Part shown: piece by piece, positions 55,067 to 64,000 of the stretch
Layout: each line of letters starts with the position of its first letter
Numbering within the stretch: position 1 is the first letter of the stretch
DNA from: Molanna angustata
Lineage: Eukaryota > Arthropoda > Insecta > Trichoptera > Molannidae
Length of the DNA: 64,000 nucleotides
Assembly: GCA_963576475.1 (NCBI GenBank)
Contig: OY754978.1
Location: 12,819,799 to 12,883,798, forward strand
Direction: 5' to 3'
Notes under the pieces: model-generated
What the model was told of the DNA's origin: nothing
What the model saw: only the letters and a program-made list of their open reading frames with translations
The model's database searches: none
Translations under genes and position numbers: made by a program

Positions 55067-55236
55067 TCTCAATAGAGACGAAGTTGTGATATTGTAGAAG
55101 AACCAGGAACTCAAGGCACCTACAGGGCTTATGACCTATCATCACTTTATGCGCTTGCGCAATGTTCACCAATGACTTTTATTGACTCCCGACAAGAAAA
55201 AAAAATCCAATGTTTGCGCATATGAAATTAAAAAAA
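55067..55236 (+). repeat. AGACGAAGTTGG-family repeat with both ends
   Basis: CTCAATAGAGACGAAGTTGT, CAAGGCACCTACAGGGCTTA, CTTTATGCGCTTGCGCAATG, then TGACTCCCGACAAG and AATCCAATGTTTGCGCATAT. This compact copy lacks most of the middle of the 536-bp unit and may be closest to the basic element. Confidence 0.75.
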
Positions 55237-55662
55237 TATTAGATTGTATGTGTGTTATTGATAAGTGTGTAATTGCTAGGGTACGGTGAACACCTCACTA
55301 GGAAGTCCTGTGCCGAGGTGTTCATTTGAACAGTTGTGTAACATAAATAGTACATTATGTGTAAAGTTCTTGAATTAAATTATAAATTATATTGATATAG
55401 AGAAAAAAATGTGAAAGTTAAGTGATATGATCTGAACCGGTGTTATTTATCCATGCTGTTATGTGTTTTTTGTAGTTTTGTGACGATGTGTTTTGTGGTA
55501 GTAGACTATATAAATAATAAACATATTAATATAGTCATTAAAGATTTTTTGTGTTTGATATTTAGGAATCGATAGGGTTGATAGCAAATCAAGGGACATA
55601 ATCAGTGCCCTTTGATTTGATAAATATTTGGTTGACAATTAGCTTTTCAGCGTTATAGAATA
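55237..55662. other. Unassigned spacer
   Basis: No recognised feature. Confidence 0.35.
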
Positions 55663-55929
55663 TTGGAAAAATATATTCAAAAGAGAGAAATGGCAAGTAA
55701 TAGAGTTAATGGTGCATTGAGTTCTGTAGTGGCTGACCTATTCATTTCAAGGCAAGTAAAGCTCGCGGTATATTATGAGAGTGAGACATGGACATGGCAG
55801 AAGACGCATGAAAGTAGAATAAACGCGGTTGAATTGAGGTCACTAACACGAATTCCCATCACATTATTTCCCATAGAGAAATTACAAAGAAAAAATAGAC
55901 TAGTAATAAATAGTGCTAAGAGATTTAGA
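55663..55929 (+). pseudogene. RTE-like RT thumb relic
   Basis: The frame reads MEKYIQKREMASNRVNGALS, then RQVKLAVYYESETWTWQKTH, ESRINAVELRSL. In lepidopteran RTE-like proteins a segment of this type, R-KA-NAVNGALA, then ARLAVH, then SETW-LQKKHESRINAVEMRSL, follows the RT active site. About 10 residues are missing between ARLAV-like and YESETW. From 55840 the similarity is lost, and SINE-C sequence begins at 55930. Confidence 0.7.
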
Positions 55930-56106
55930 CTGGTCGATGGCCGAGCGGTTAGCGCTCTGGGCTAGTAATCCAGTTGTCGCGAGTTCGAATCCTGCCTCGA
56001 CCGATTTCATTCACCTCTAGCACAAGCATTTATGCTTAATTTAGGAAATGTAAGAAGATATATATGTACTTGTTTAACAAAGATATATTCATTAACAAAA
56101 AAAAAG
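55930..56106 (+). mobile_element. SINE family C, near full length
   Basis: Head GGTCGATGGCCGAGCGGTTA, GGGCTAGTAATCCAG and box B GCGAGTTCGAATCCTGCC; body ATTTAGGAAATGTAAGAAGA; tail AACAAAAAAAAAG. The anticodon-like loop would read AGT, but the T-stem does not pair well and a SINE body follows, so this is not a functional tRNA. Confidence 0.88.
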
Positions 56107-56271
56107 TTTGAGTTAAAAGTAATAAAATATAATGAATCTATAAATACTGAAAAAACATATAATGAAGAATTAAGTATAATTCACAAAATGGCGTTTTTAA
56201 AAATCATTTACATAACATTAGTTGCACATGTGTTAGTTACCTACACATGTGATCCAACTGTCTGAAGTATG

Positions 56272-57496
56272 TATAATTGAAGAATACGTACCAAACTATT
56301 AACACTTAAACAATTGATAAATATTTTAAGATATTTTGTTTTCAATATAAAAATGTAGGTATATATGTTGGGATAGGATATTATGGAGGTCAGTCTGTTT
56401 TTCCTACCCAAAATATGAAAACAGGATGATGGTATGTATGTATGTCTGGAGATCAAGTATCAAACTATTGAGTGAGTTATTGTGTAGTGTATTCTGCCTT
56501 ACAAATTGTATGAAACGATGTCGTCACTAAATTCAATTTTTATAAAAATTGTTACGAAAAGTCAGTTGGGTTGTTTCGGCTTTTTTCGATATTTTTAAAA
56601 ACTTTGGAAATATAGGCAGCTAAACACATAAATTTATCACAGTAAAAAACCTTGTTTTTCCAACTTTGAAGTCAAAAAACACCAACTTAGAGGCTTCGCA
56701 GCATAGGTATATGTTATATATACATATATGGATTTAATCAGAATCTGGAGTAGAACATTTATGTAGTGTGTCTGTGTGTGTCCCTCTAATAACTTTTGAT
56801 CCACTCGATGCACAGAGCCTAAAATTTTAGAAAACATATATAGTTATAGGCCCACAAAAGTATTATACTCAAAATCCCCCCCTTATAACTTTTGATCAGA
56901 ATATATAAATAGTTATTGACCTACAAAACTTTATACTCAGAATCGAATTTTTTTTTCAATCAGGGGTTATCAACTATTGAAATATAATTATATTTTCCAT
57001 ATATCTCAAAAACCATATAAGGTAGAACTCTAAAAATTGGCATAAATATAGACAAATATAAAATCTCGATTTTTTTACTAAAAAAACATATTTTTATGAT
57101 AAATTTAGGTGTTTAACTGCCTACATTTCCCAAGTATTTTCAAAAAAACCCAAATAGATAATTTAATTTTCTATAAAAAAAATATGAAAATTGTAGTAGT
57201 ACATCTCAAACTTTTTTTTAACAATTTTTATTTCGTATCGTTTCATACAATTTGTAAGGCAAGTATACACTACACAGTATCTTCGAGGTCTCAATAGTTT
57301 GATACTTAATCTCCAAAATACACACATGCCATCAGCTGCTTTCATGTTCTGGGTAGGAAAAAAACTGACCTCCATAGGTACTATCGTATCTTGACATACA
57401 AACCTTCATGTTTTAAATGTAGAAAACTAAATATCTTAAAATATTTATTAATTTGTGTTTAAGTGTTTATAGTTTGATACGTATTCTTCAATTATA
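56272..57496. mobile_element. Palindromic element P1, 1.2 kb, nested inverted arms
   Basis: The outer arms TATAATTGAAGAATACGTAC and its reverse complement at the right pair loosely for about 350 bp. They include an RTE-like 3' tip (GATGGTATGTATGTATG at left; inverted at right). The inner core 56640-57110 matches P2 (AACACCAACTTAGAGGCTTC, CTTTTGATCCACTCGATG). No transposase is present. Inner symmetry is weaker than in P2. Confidence 0.75.
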
Positions 57497-57569
57497 GATA
57501 ATTTCGCCATCGACTGTTGGAATAAGTTCCTCTAGCGAACTGCCCAAATGGTTCTACATAGAGGCAGAT

Positions 57570-57900
57570 ATTATTTATTTATTTAAGATTTGGTACACGG
57601 TTAACATACAATATACATAAACATAATATCAATTATAATAAATCAACCATGCACACAAAAATCCCACAAGGCACAGCCTGTCTGTGGGTATACCAATTTA
57701 AAAATAGTCAAAATTATTTTGTTAATAACATTAGTTATTTATAAAAAGTAAAAAAAAGGTAAGTGCTAAGGCAGGAAACAAGTGAAAAAAATATGAAGAA
57801 AAAAATAGATATAAAACATACATACACATATTTATATACAGATCATTAATAACTATACATGAATCAGCAGACTGACAGCGGTCCTACCAAATATTATACC
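57570..57900 (-). mobile_element. Retroelement 3' UTR, minus strand, probable
   Basis: TATTTATTTATTTAAGATTT at the left end is an inverted (AAAT)n tail. It is followed by AAATCCCACAAGGCACAGCC and TGTCTGTGGGTATACC, resembling 3' UTRs of non-LTR elements. No coding part is attached. Confidence 0.45.
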
Positions 57901-58516
57901 CGCACTCGATAGCAACAATACTTGGAAAGTACAAGAATATGCATGTTGCCGTCAATCTACATATTCTAGATAAGATTAAAAATTTCCAATTAATTTATTA
58001 CGATTTGTCGAGTAATTGAGTGTAGTCGTTTTTTTCCAGTCATAATTCCAAGTGAGAAGAAATGATATCATACCTAGACCTATTTTGGTGTTTTTTTATT
58101 AGATTTTTCCGATTTATGTAGTCTATCGAATATAAAAATAACCATAACTAATATTATGTACCATTACAATATGGCGTTTCCTTCATGTAACACTATGGAG
58201 AGAAAACGGTATTGAATGATATAATCATTGGTTTTTATACCACAAAACTGTTATACTCCGTGACGGTTCGTGATATTGGACATTAAGGTAATACGTGATT
58301 CCTAGACATGTTTCATGGGCTCCTTCCTACCAGTTCCTACAGTATTGTTATTTCTGACGAAAACGATACTATTGTATTATTATGGAACACAAAATATTAT
58401 CATATAATACATACATTGTCACTTTTCTATAATATTTGTCATATCACATAGCTTGGTGAAAGGAAGTATTTACGAGAGGAAAAGGTTTTAAAGAAAAAAA
58501 AATATGTTTATATTTA
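57901..58516. other. Unassigned region
   Basis: No recognised feature. Confidence 0.35.
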
Positions 58517-59100
58517 CGCAACGTCCTACGTAGGCGATTCAAGGTGAACGCGATCCGATGCGGTTACACGCGAATTCAAAGCGATGCGGGGCGACGCGGC
58601 GGCTCTGTCCTGCGTGCACGCGAATCGTGATTCTGATATTTATTTATTTATTTGGATTAGTATACAGTCAAATTGAAAATTATATAAAAGAATAGATGTA
58701 CAAAAAAGAGACCTATTACATACTCATCACAAGTGTATATAAGTAACAAGTTCACAAATGTATATAAGTAACAAGTTCAAAAGAGAGAAAAAAAAATAAA
58801 AAATAAAAAAAAAACAGTGCAAAAAAAATAGACCAGAAAAAGTTTTGAAAAAGTAATGAAATGTGGGAAGGATGTGGATGATATATTATACTTTACCAAA
58901 AGAAACTATGGCACCGCTTTCAATTCGCGTGAAAATATCAAACCAACTGATCGCGTTCGCTTCGCATCGCCCCGCGCCGCATCGTACTCTACTCGCGGTT
59001 GGTAACGTAGGACACCTCTATAGTTACCGACTGTTTGTTATTTTCGCGTCGCGCCGCGCCACATCGCGTTCGCTTTGGATCGCCTACGTAGGACGTCGCG
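58517..59100. mobile_element. Harbinger-like GC-rich MITE, TTA target duplication, copy 1
   Basis: The ends are CGCAACGTCCTACGTAGGCG at the left and, inverted, CGCGACGTCCTACGTAGGCG at the right. TTA lies outside both (58514-58516, 59101-59103). Sub-terminal sequence is rich in GCGATGCGG, GACGCGG and CGCACGCGAATC. A 3-bp TTA/TAA duplication and this end structure fit PIF/Harbinger. Part of the middle (58641-58860) is AT-rich with a TATTTATTTATTT start, looking like a retroelement 3' tail inserted in it. Confidence 0.82.
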
Positions 59101-59178
59101 TTAGTTGATCGATTTAAAAAAAAGTAAGCCGTGTATCGAAAAAATATTTATTAATTATTCAAGTACTCAATTTGGGAA

Positions 59179-59400
59179 TTTATTTCTTAAACATAATATC
59201 GTCCAAATGTAGACTCTTGCGTTCGCAGCACTCATTTGATCGAACAGTAAAATTACTCATGACGGCTCGGAAGGTGGACTCAGTGATGGTTACCATTTCG
59301 TGACGGATATTTTTTCTTTCAAATGCGCCAGGGAAGTCGGTTTAATGGCGTAAACTTTAGATTTAAGATAACCCCATAGGAAAAAGTCCATAGGGGTTAA
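59179..59400 (-). pseudogene. Mariner-type transposase, C-terminal part
   Basis: The minus strand reads DLTPMDFFLWGYLKSKVYAI, KPTSLAHLKEKI, then after a one-base frame change EMVTITESTFRAVMSNFTVR, SNECCERKSLHLDDIMFKK, stop at 59179. DLTP-DFFLWGYLKSKVY carries the third catalytic Asp (first D of the motif) of Tc1/mariner-type DDE/D transposases, and L-D-IFKK is the usual C-terminus. The upstream part continues at 60322 on the other side of an inserted element. One frameshift is present in this part. Confidence 0.85.
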
Positions 59401-60318
59401 ATCAGCGGCCTTACTCTCCACTGCAAATCCGATCCCAATACGATCCGACTCGCTAAGAACCTACCTTTGTAACGGAGAATGAATGCGGTAGGGAGGTATG
59501 TTATAATAGTAGGTAATAGTCGTTCATTTAAATATACGCAAACGGCAGATAGATAAGTTCTAAATGAACATTTGAAATCGGGATCGGATTCGAGTATCAA
59601 GAGAGAAGCTACGTCCTACGTAGGCGATTCAAAGCGAACGCGATTGCGAAGCGATGCGGTGCGGATACAAGCGAATTCAATGCGATGCGGTGCGACGCGG
59701 CGGCTCTGTCCTACGTGTGCGCGAATCGTTCCCTCTACCGCCAGCTACTGTCATGGATTACGTAAGCGAATACTCAAGAAATATGTACGGCAGAGAAGTG
59801 AAACTAATATTGTGTACTTAGAGAGGCATATTTATGGGGAATATCACAATTTGTATGAAGAATTACGTGATCTTGAATTAATAAATGAGACTGAATTTAC
59901 ATCTTTCCGGGAAACATATCAAAATTTGACATTCGTGCAAGCGAGAGAAAACTTTGTGTGTTTTGAACAACATCCTATTGTAAAATAGCAATAATAAATA
60001 ATGTGTTTACTTGTAGTCCCATTTATTTTTGCCAAATCCTAAAATTCGCGGTTCGATAATAATTTGTCCCATAATATGGAACGTTCATGGACAGAAATTT
60101 AAATTTCTGTTTCTGACATGTCAAAAAACAATGGCGCCGCTATCAATTCGCGCGAAAATATCAAACCAACTGATCGCGTTTGCTTCGCATCGCGCCGCGC
60201 CGCATCGAAACCAACTCGCGGTCGGTAACGTAGGACACTACCATAGTTACCGACTGTTTGTTATTTTCGCGCCGCGCCGCTTCGCATTCGCTTTGAATCG
60301 CCTACGTAGGACGTCGCG
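59401..60318. mobile_element. Harbinger-like element, copy 2, inserted in the transposase
   Basis: The right end GACGTCGCG|TAA (60319-60321) is that of copy 1. At the left the family end ACGTCCTACGTAGGCGATTC begins at 59611, but the target copy TAA that restores the transposase frame is at 59398-59400, so about 207 bp of extra sequence lies between. That extra piece contains AATCCGATCCCAATACGATC, partly inverted at 59575-59595 (CGGGATCGGATTCG). The interior carries a coding relic (listed separately). GC-rich ends are as in copy 1. Confidence 0.75.
59750..59988 (+). pseudogene. Harbinger-type transposase N-terminal relic, candidate
   Basis: The frame reads HGLRKRILKKYVRQRSETNI, VYLERHIYGEYHNLYEELRD, LELINETEFTSFRETYQNLT, FVQARENFVCFEQHPIVK, stop. 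GEYHNLYEELR followed by FxxFRxxY resembles the segment GEYHNL--ELR----FF-YFRM near the start of PIF/Harbinger (HARBI1-like) transposases. The DDE catalytic part is absent; the frame ends before it. It lies within a Harbinger-like element, which supports the reading. Upstream codons of the same frame (59572-59745) are terminal-repeat sequence and not protein. Confidence 0.5.
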
Positions 60319-60321
60319 TAA

Positions 60322-60550
60322 GTCTACAGGACTGCGTGGAGGCCAATTTATGTCACCTATCCTGGAGATCAATTTGCCTGGGAAAATTTCACGAACTCGT
60401 GGCAGAGATGTATTGGACGTGTGTGACGTTGCTCCGTCCTGCTGGTACCATGTTCTTTTGGTTATATCCAGGAAGGTTTTGCAGTTCAGGCACCAAGAAG
60501 TCGTCTAACATCTCCACATAACGCTCTGTATACAAATATAAACTTTCTAT
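60322..60550 (-). pseudogene. Mariner-type transposase, central part
   Basis: The minus strand reads RYVEMLDDFLVPELQNLPGY, NQKN, then in a shifted frame WYQQDGATSHTSNTSLPRVR, EIFPGKLISRIGDINWPPRS, PVDL, and stops at the insertion. WYQQDGA-SHT carries the second catalytic Asp. Joining PVDL to TPMDFFLW across the target site gives 37 residues between the second and third catalytic Asp as read. One frameshift precedes WYQQD. The N-terminal DNA-binding half and first Asp are not visible upstream of 60550. Confidence 0.85.
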
Positions 60551-60660
60551 TCAGACACCTTGTATAATGCTAAATCAGATTCAAAATTATAGTTTTGATC
60601 CAATAGCACATATTGCGTTGTTGACTGAACGTGAAAAAAGTTATTTTTTGACAAATTCAT

Positions 60661-61050
60661 ATCTCAATAGAGACGAAGTTTGAATATTATAAGAGAATCG
60701 GGAAGCTTACGACCTGTAATCGGCTGTTTTACGTGATCTGTTTAATCGGTTGCGCAACGTTCATCAATTATGTTGTGAAGTTCCCTTATGAATTAAATTT
60801 TTGAAATTTGTATATGTATTATTATATTACTCATCAATATCTGTTCGCTCAGAAATAAGCTGAGAACACCATAGCCATGTATGGAAGTGACAAATAAACT
60901 TTTTTAAATAATGTTGATAGATAGTAAGCCTTGAGGGTGCCTTGATTTCCTGGTTCTCCTATAATATTACAACTTCTTTTCTATTGAGAAATATTTTTTT
61001 TTAAATATCATTGACTTCCGACAGTGACAAAAATCCAATGTTTGCATATA
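60661..61050. repeat. AGACGAAGTTGG-family inverted pair
   Basis: CTCAATAGAGACGAAGTTTG at 60661 (plus) with TTGCGCAACGTTCATCAATT, and the inverted GCCTTGATTTCCTGG... CTTTTCTATTGAG at 60935-60990. Then TGACTTCCGACAGTGAC and AATCCAATGTTTGCATATA. The two cores face outward as if they were terminal repeats of a 330-bp element. Confidence 0.7.
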
Positions 61051-61055
61051 TACTA

Positions 61056-61175
61056 CTAGTAAAACCTGGCAGACGTTGTCCTGCCTGTTTAATTATTTAC
61101 CTCCAAATATATATAAATGGTCATTTTCCAGTGAAAAAAATACTGTGATTTTGAAAAACGAATCCAGGACTTATA
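61056..61175 (-). mobile_element. Helitron-like 3' end, second family
   Basis: On minus the sequence ends CGTCTGCCAGGTTTTACTAG|T at 61056. It aligns with 41350-41466 for about 100 bp. The 5' body is not traced. Confidence 0.5.
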
Positions 61176-62375
61176 TCCCGCTTTTAACGAATAATTGGAG
61201 ACTATATTAATGTCATGATAAACAATTAAAAACAAACTTTTGAACAGATGTTGAAAATCTATATGTTATTATTTGATTTGATTTTAAATAATAATAATAA
61301 TAATAATAAGCAACACTTACTTGCACCCTGCATATAATTTTTATTTGATTTTATTGATTTAAACAAACTAACAGTTTACATTAAAAATTTACAGTAGCTA
61401 TGTTATATGAATCGATTTATAAACCTTTTAAAGGTTCTTTTAAATAATTTAATTTAAACTAAGTAATATATTTAACAATTGCATTTTTTTCTTAACATAA
61501 GTAAGTAATTTAAAACAATCTAAAGAAAAAGTTATGAAGAGTAATTAGTCATCCGCACACGCACCAAAAACAGGTAACCTCAATACTGACCGATCAGTCA
61601 ATATTGAGCTCACTACAATCAGTTGATACAGTTCAACGCCTATGTAGGTACCCAATAAATAAAAAATATTGTTACAAGTATGCATCGAAGTGTGCACCAC
61701 AAAACCAAAACCATTTGTTAACCAAAAATTTTGAAACATATACATATTTTTAGTTCGAATTGAATCGCAAAAACTCGAAAGTGTGAATCGCAACAGCAAT
61801 GAAGAGAAAACTTGAATTTTTAAATATATACCGTACGGGAAGGGAACTTGTTTTAAAAGAAGTGAAGTAATTAAATAATACAAAGAACTAAAAGGTTACT
61901 TTGGCTAAGTAATTAGATAAATAATTTATTATGACTAAAAGGTCTAAGTAGTTTTATTTAAAACTTGAAATATTCAAGTTATTAATGAAAATTGTTTGTA
62001 CCTTAATTAAATAATAGCTAAGATGGCTTCAATATGGAAATAAAGAATGATAAATTCTTTAGAAATAAATTTATACCAACTAGTGGTGAATATGTATTTA
62101 TTAGGAACATGTAATAAATTTTTATGTAGTTCAGAAGAATATTTCTACGTAATGATATAATTTTTCCCTCCGTATGAATGAATTGTATCATGATACAAAT
62201 AATAGAATACGGTATTGTCCTTATTTTCTTATGAATAATCAAGGGAAAATATTTTTTAGATATTTCTCATAGAAACATATCATCTAGATTATAATTTTGT
62301 ACTTTGTGATTGTTAATGGTATTATCACATCCTTAAAATAGTGGCGATATTTCGTCCCCTACCCATTAGATTTGT
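61176..62375. other. Unassigned region with a SINE-A tip
   Basis: 61289-61335 ((AAT)n then AGCAACACTTACTTGCACCC TGC) is the minus-strand 3' tip of SINE family A. The remaining 1.1 kb shows no recognised coding or repeat feature; the 112-codon minus frame at 61545-61883 has no signature. Confidence 0.45.
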
Positions 62376-63224
62376 GTTGACAGGAAAATTATTCGAAAAA
62401 CAATTATTCGAATGCTCAATTTTACGATAATCAATTTTACGAATGGCAATTATTCGAATCACATTTTTTCGAAAAACAATTTTCCAAACACACACTTCTC
62501 AGAATTTACAATTGTTCGAATTTTTATGACGTCATGTTGGTAGTATTGTGAGAGAAATAAACCATAGATTTTTATTGTAATATACTAGATGTCGTAGTTA
62601 GCAAATTTTGTATGAATCGAAAACAAATGACTCACTTTTTGCACGGAGTACTACATCTTCATAGTATATTATGTATAATGAAAATCTATGGAATAAACAA
62701 CATGGCGACGCACCGCGCTGTCAGATATCCTAGGATGTACACCTATTTTTTAAACCTAAACCTACAATACTTTGGTGAACATAGGTTGGTTAGGTTTGTT
62801 TGTAGTTATAATTGCGACTGGCGTGAGCCAGTTGCATTATATATTGAAAAAAGTAACTATAATATTAAAGTAAAATAAATAAATTGGTGTGAATACTAGA
62901 TAAACACAAACTGGTGTACAAACTAGGCTATCCCGCGCTGTCAAATATCAGTTATTAAAAATGTGCAAACATACGTACCCAATAATAATACAACAAGTAA
63001 TAATAGGCTTCATCGAATATATTTTACTGCCAACAAATATGTCAAAGGAGGCAACACAATGACACAAAAATATATTAAATTAGGTTAATTGGTTTTCCAA
63101 CAAATGTTAATTCGAATAATTTGCTTTCGGAAAATTGTCATTCTGATAACTGATTTTCGAAAAATTGTTATTCGTACAATTGCGCATTCGAACAATTGTG
63201 TTTCGAAGAATTTTCATGTGATCT
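62376..63224. mobile_element. Element with inverted arrays of 15-bp iterons
   Basis: The left end carries seven consecutive units of the form ATTATTCGAAAAACA (15 bp, the second 16 bp) from about 62389 to 62500. The right end, read on minus, carries about eight units of the same form from 63210 to 63090, again with the second unit 16 bp (ATTGTTCGAATGCGCA). TAGATTTGT flanks both sides (62367-62375, 63224-63232; allow one base for boundary ambiguity). The 550-bp interior has no coding signal; GCGCTGTCA-ATATC occurs twice (62718, 62937). Superfamily not recognised. Confidence 0.75.
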
Positions 63225-64000
63225 AGATTTGTACCTACTATGGATATTTTCTTTGGTATTGTATCTTATTTTTAAGGTTTTTACTGATGTATTTTGTACT
63301 TATCCAGTTATGTATTTATTTCTAATGATATTCGTGTAAAATATCAATAATTTTGACCCTGTTTGACCACGTTCGACGGTTATTCCATTAATTCCTCGTC
63401 TCTAAAATATTCCTTAAACATATAAAGTATATAGGTAGTGCCGATTTAATTTACTACGTACCAAAATAAAAATATCATTATGTAAATTGGTGACATTTTC
63501 AGTTCTTTTTTGCGGGTTTCGCGTGCGCAAATGGGCGTCTGAATTATTTCGACTATCACCGACGTTTAAAGTCGTTTTGACGATGACTGGCAAAAAGCAG
63601 ATAATGGGCAAAACTTTGAATTGGATTTTGTTTTATCAAAGTGAAGATCGCGCGTTATTAGCTGACGAGGAGTCTGGTTCGGAATAAACCACCCGGCTAT
63701 GACGTCACACCCTGATGCTGGCGTTATTAGGTTAATTAAATAATAAATAATGTATTTCCAAAACAGTATTTTGAGCCACGTTCAAAGAGAATTTTGAAAG
63801 GCAGCACGGCTTCTTTCCAAAGTTCTTTTTTTGTCTCACCCTAAAATATATCTCTCTGAAAAATTAAATTAATATATTTGATGATCAACAAGACCCCATA
63901 AAGTGTGATATTCGGTTAAGTCCGAAGGTACGTCAAGCAGAACGACTTCGTCACACACGAATATTTTCTCTATCTATCGCGCAGGACTAGTTGAAATGTG
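63225..64000. other. Unassigned end of window
   Basis: A plus-strand frame at 63487-63687 ends LLADEESGSE before a stop and contains ATG at 63583, in slightly GC-richer sequence. I recognise no family and cannot tell an exon from chance. Nothing else is visible. Confidence 0.35.

Noticed and set aside
55930..56005. A functional tRNA gene (Thr/Ser-like)
   Set aside because: The T-stem pairs poorly, and the head is followed by a body and A-rich tail shared with other SINE copies in the window.
62612..62878. An 88-codon frame as cargo gene of the iteron element
   Set aside because: No motif, no codon-usage signal, and it lies in generic non-coding interior; length is within chance for this composition.

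Overview
The window is AT-rich eukaryotic nuclear DNA that looks insect, most likely lepidopteran. The clues are 3' ends of RTE-like retrotransposons running into (TATG)n or (GAATGA)n tails, frequent TAGGTAGGTACCTACC-type words, several tRNA-derived SINE families ending in (ATT)n or A-rich tails, and Helitron-like ends of the form A|TC...CTAG|T. The taxon is an inference; no host gene or rRNA is present to confirm it. I found no convincing host exon, functional tRNA, rRNA or CRISPR array. Almost everything recognisable is transposon debris, tandem repeats or foldback elements, so this reads as a gene-poor, repeat-nested interval.

Layout. 0-4 kb: a SINE, a non-LTR retrotransposon fragment with a 70-bp tandem array in its 3' UTR, and several converging reverse-transcriptase (RT) C-terminal scraps. 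4.1-4.8 kb: a TA-flanked foldback element. 6-10.4 kb: two SINE families, a perfect 59-bp-arm palindrome, five RTE-like C-terminal relics and a pile of five SINE pieces. 11.2-12.1 kb: a TA-flanked inverted-repeat element carrying an RTE relic and a nested MITE. 14.2-15.4 kb: a decayed R1-clade RT with recognisable catalytic motifs. 16.7-21 kb: RTE tails, a 565-bp MITE with 3-bp target duplication, and retroelement 3' ends. 21-26 kb: mostly unassigned, with one 200-bp direct duplication.

26.4-44.0 kb is bracketed by two inverted copies of one Helitron-like element. The left copy contains a 1.9-kb block made of near-identical 536-bp units (two full, one partial, one inverted) flanked by a 12-bp duplication. 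The right copy keeps the empty site. Between them lie RT fragments, a solo-LTR candidate, a palindromic repeat and two long RTE C-terminal relics.

44.5-50 kb: 744 bp of (AT)n split by a 153-bp MITE, a TTAA-flanked 693-bp foldback element, and a nine-copy 313-bp satellite that grades from diverged to homogeneous. 50-58 kb: SINEs, short tandem arrays and a second palindromic element. 58.5-61 kb: two GC-rich Harbinger-like elements, one of which has split a mariner-type transposase pseudogene; the reading frame is recovered across its target duplication. 62.4-63.2 kb: an element whose two ends are inverted arrays of 15-bp TTCGAA iterons.

The parts do not form a pathway. What the window records is a history of insertion: non-LTR elements supplying 3' ends, SINEs landing next to each other's tails, rolling-circle-type elements carrying variable tandem arrays, and DNA elements nested inside both.
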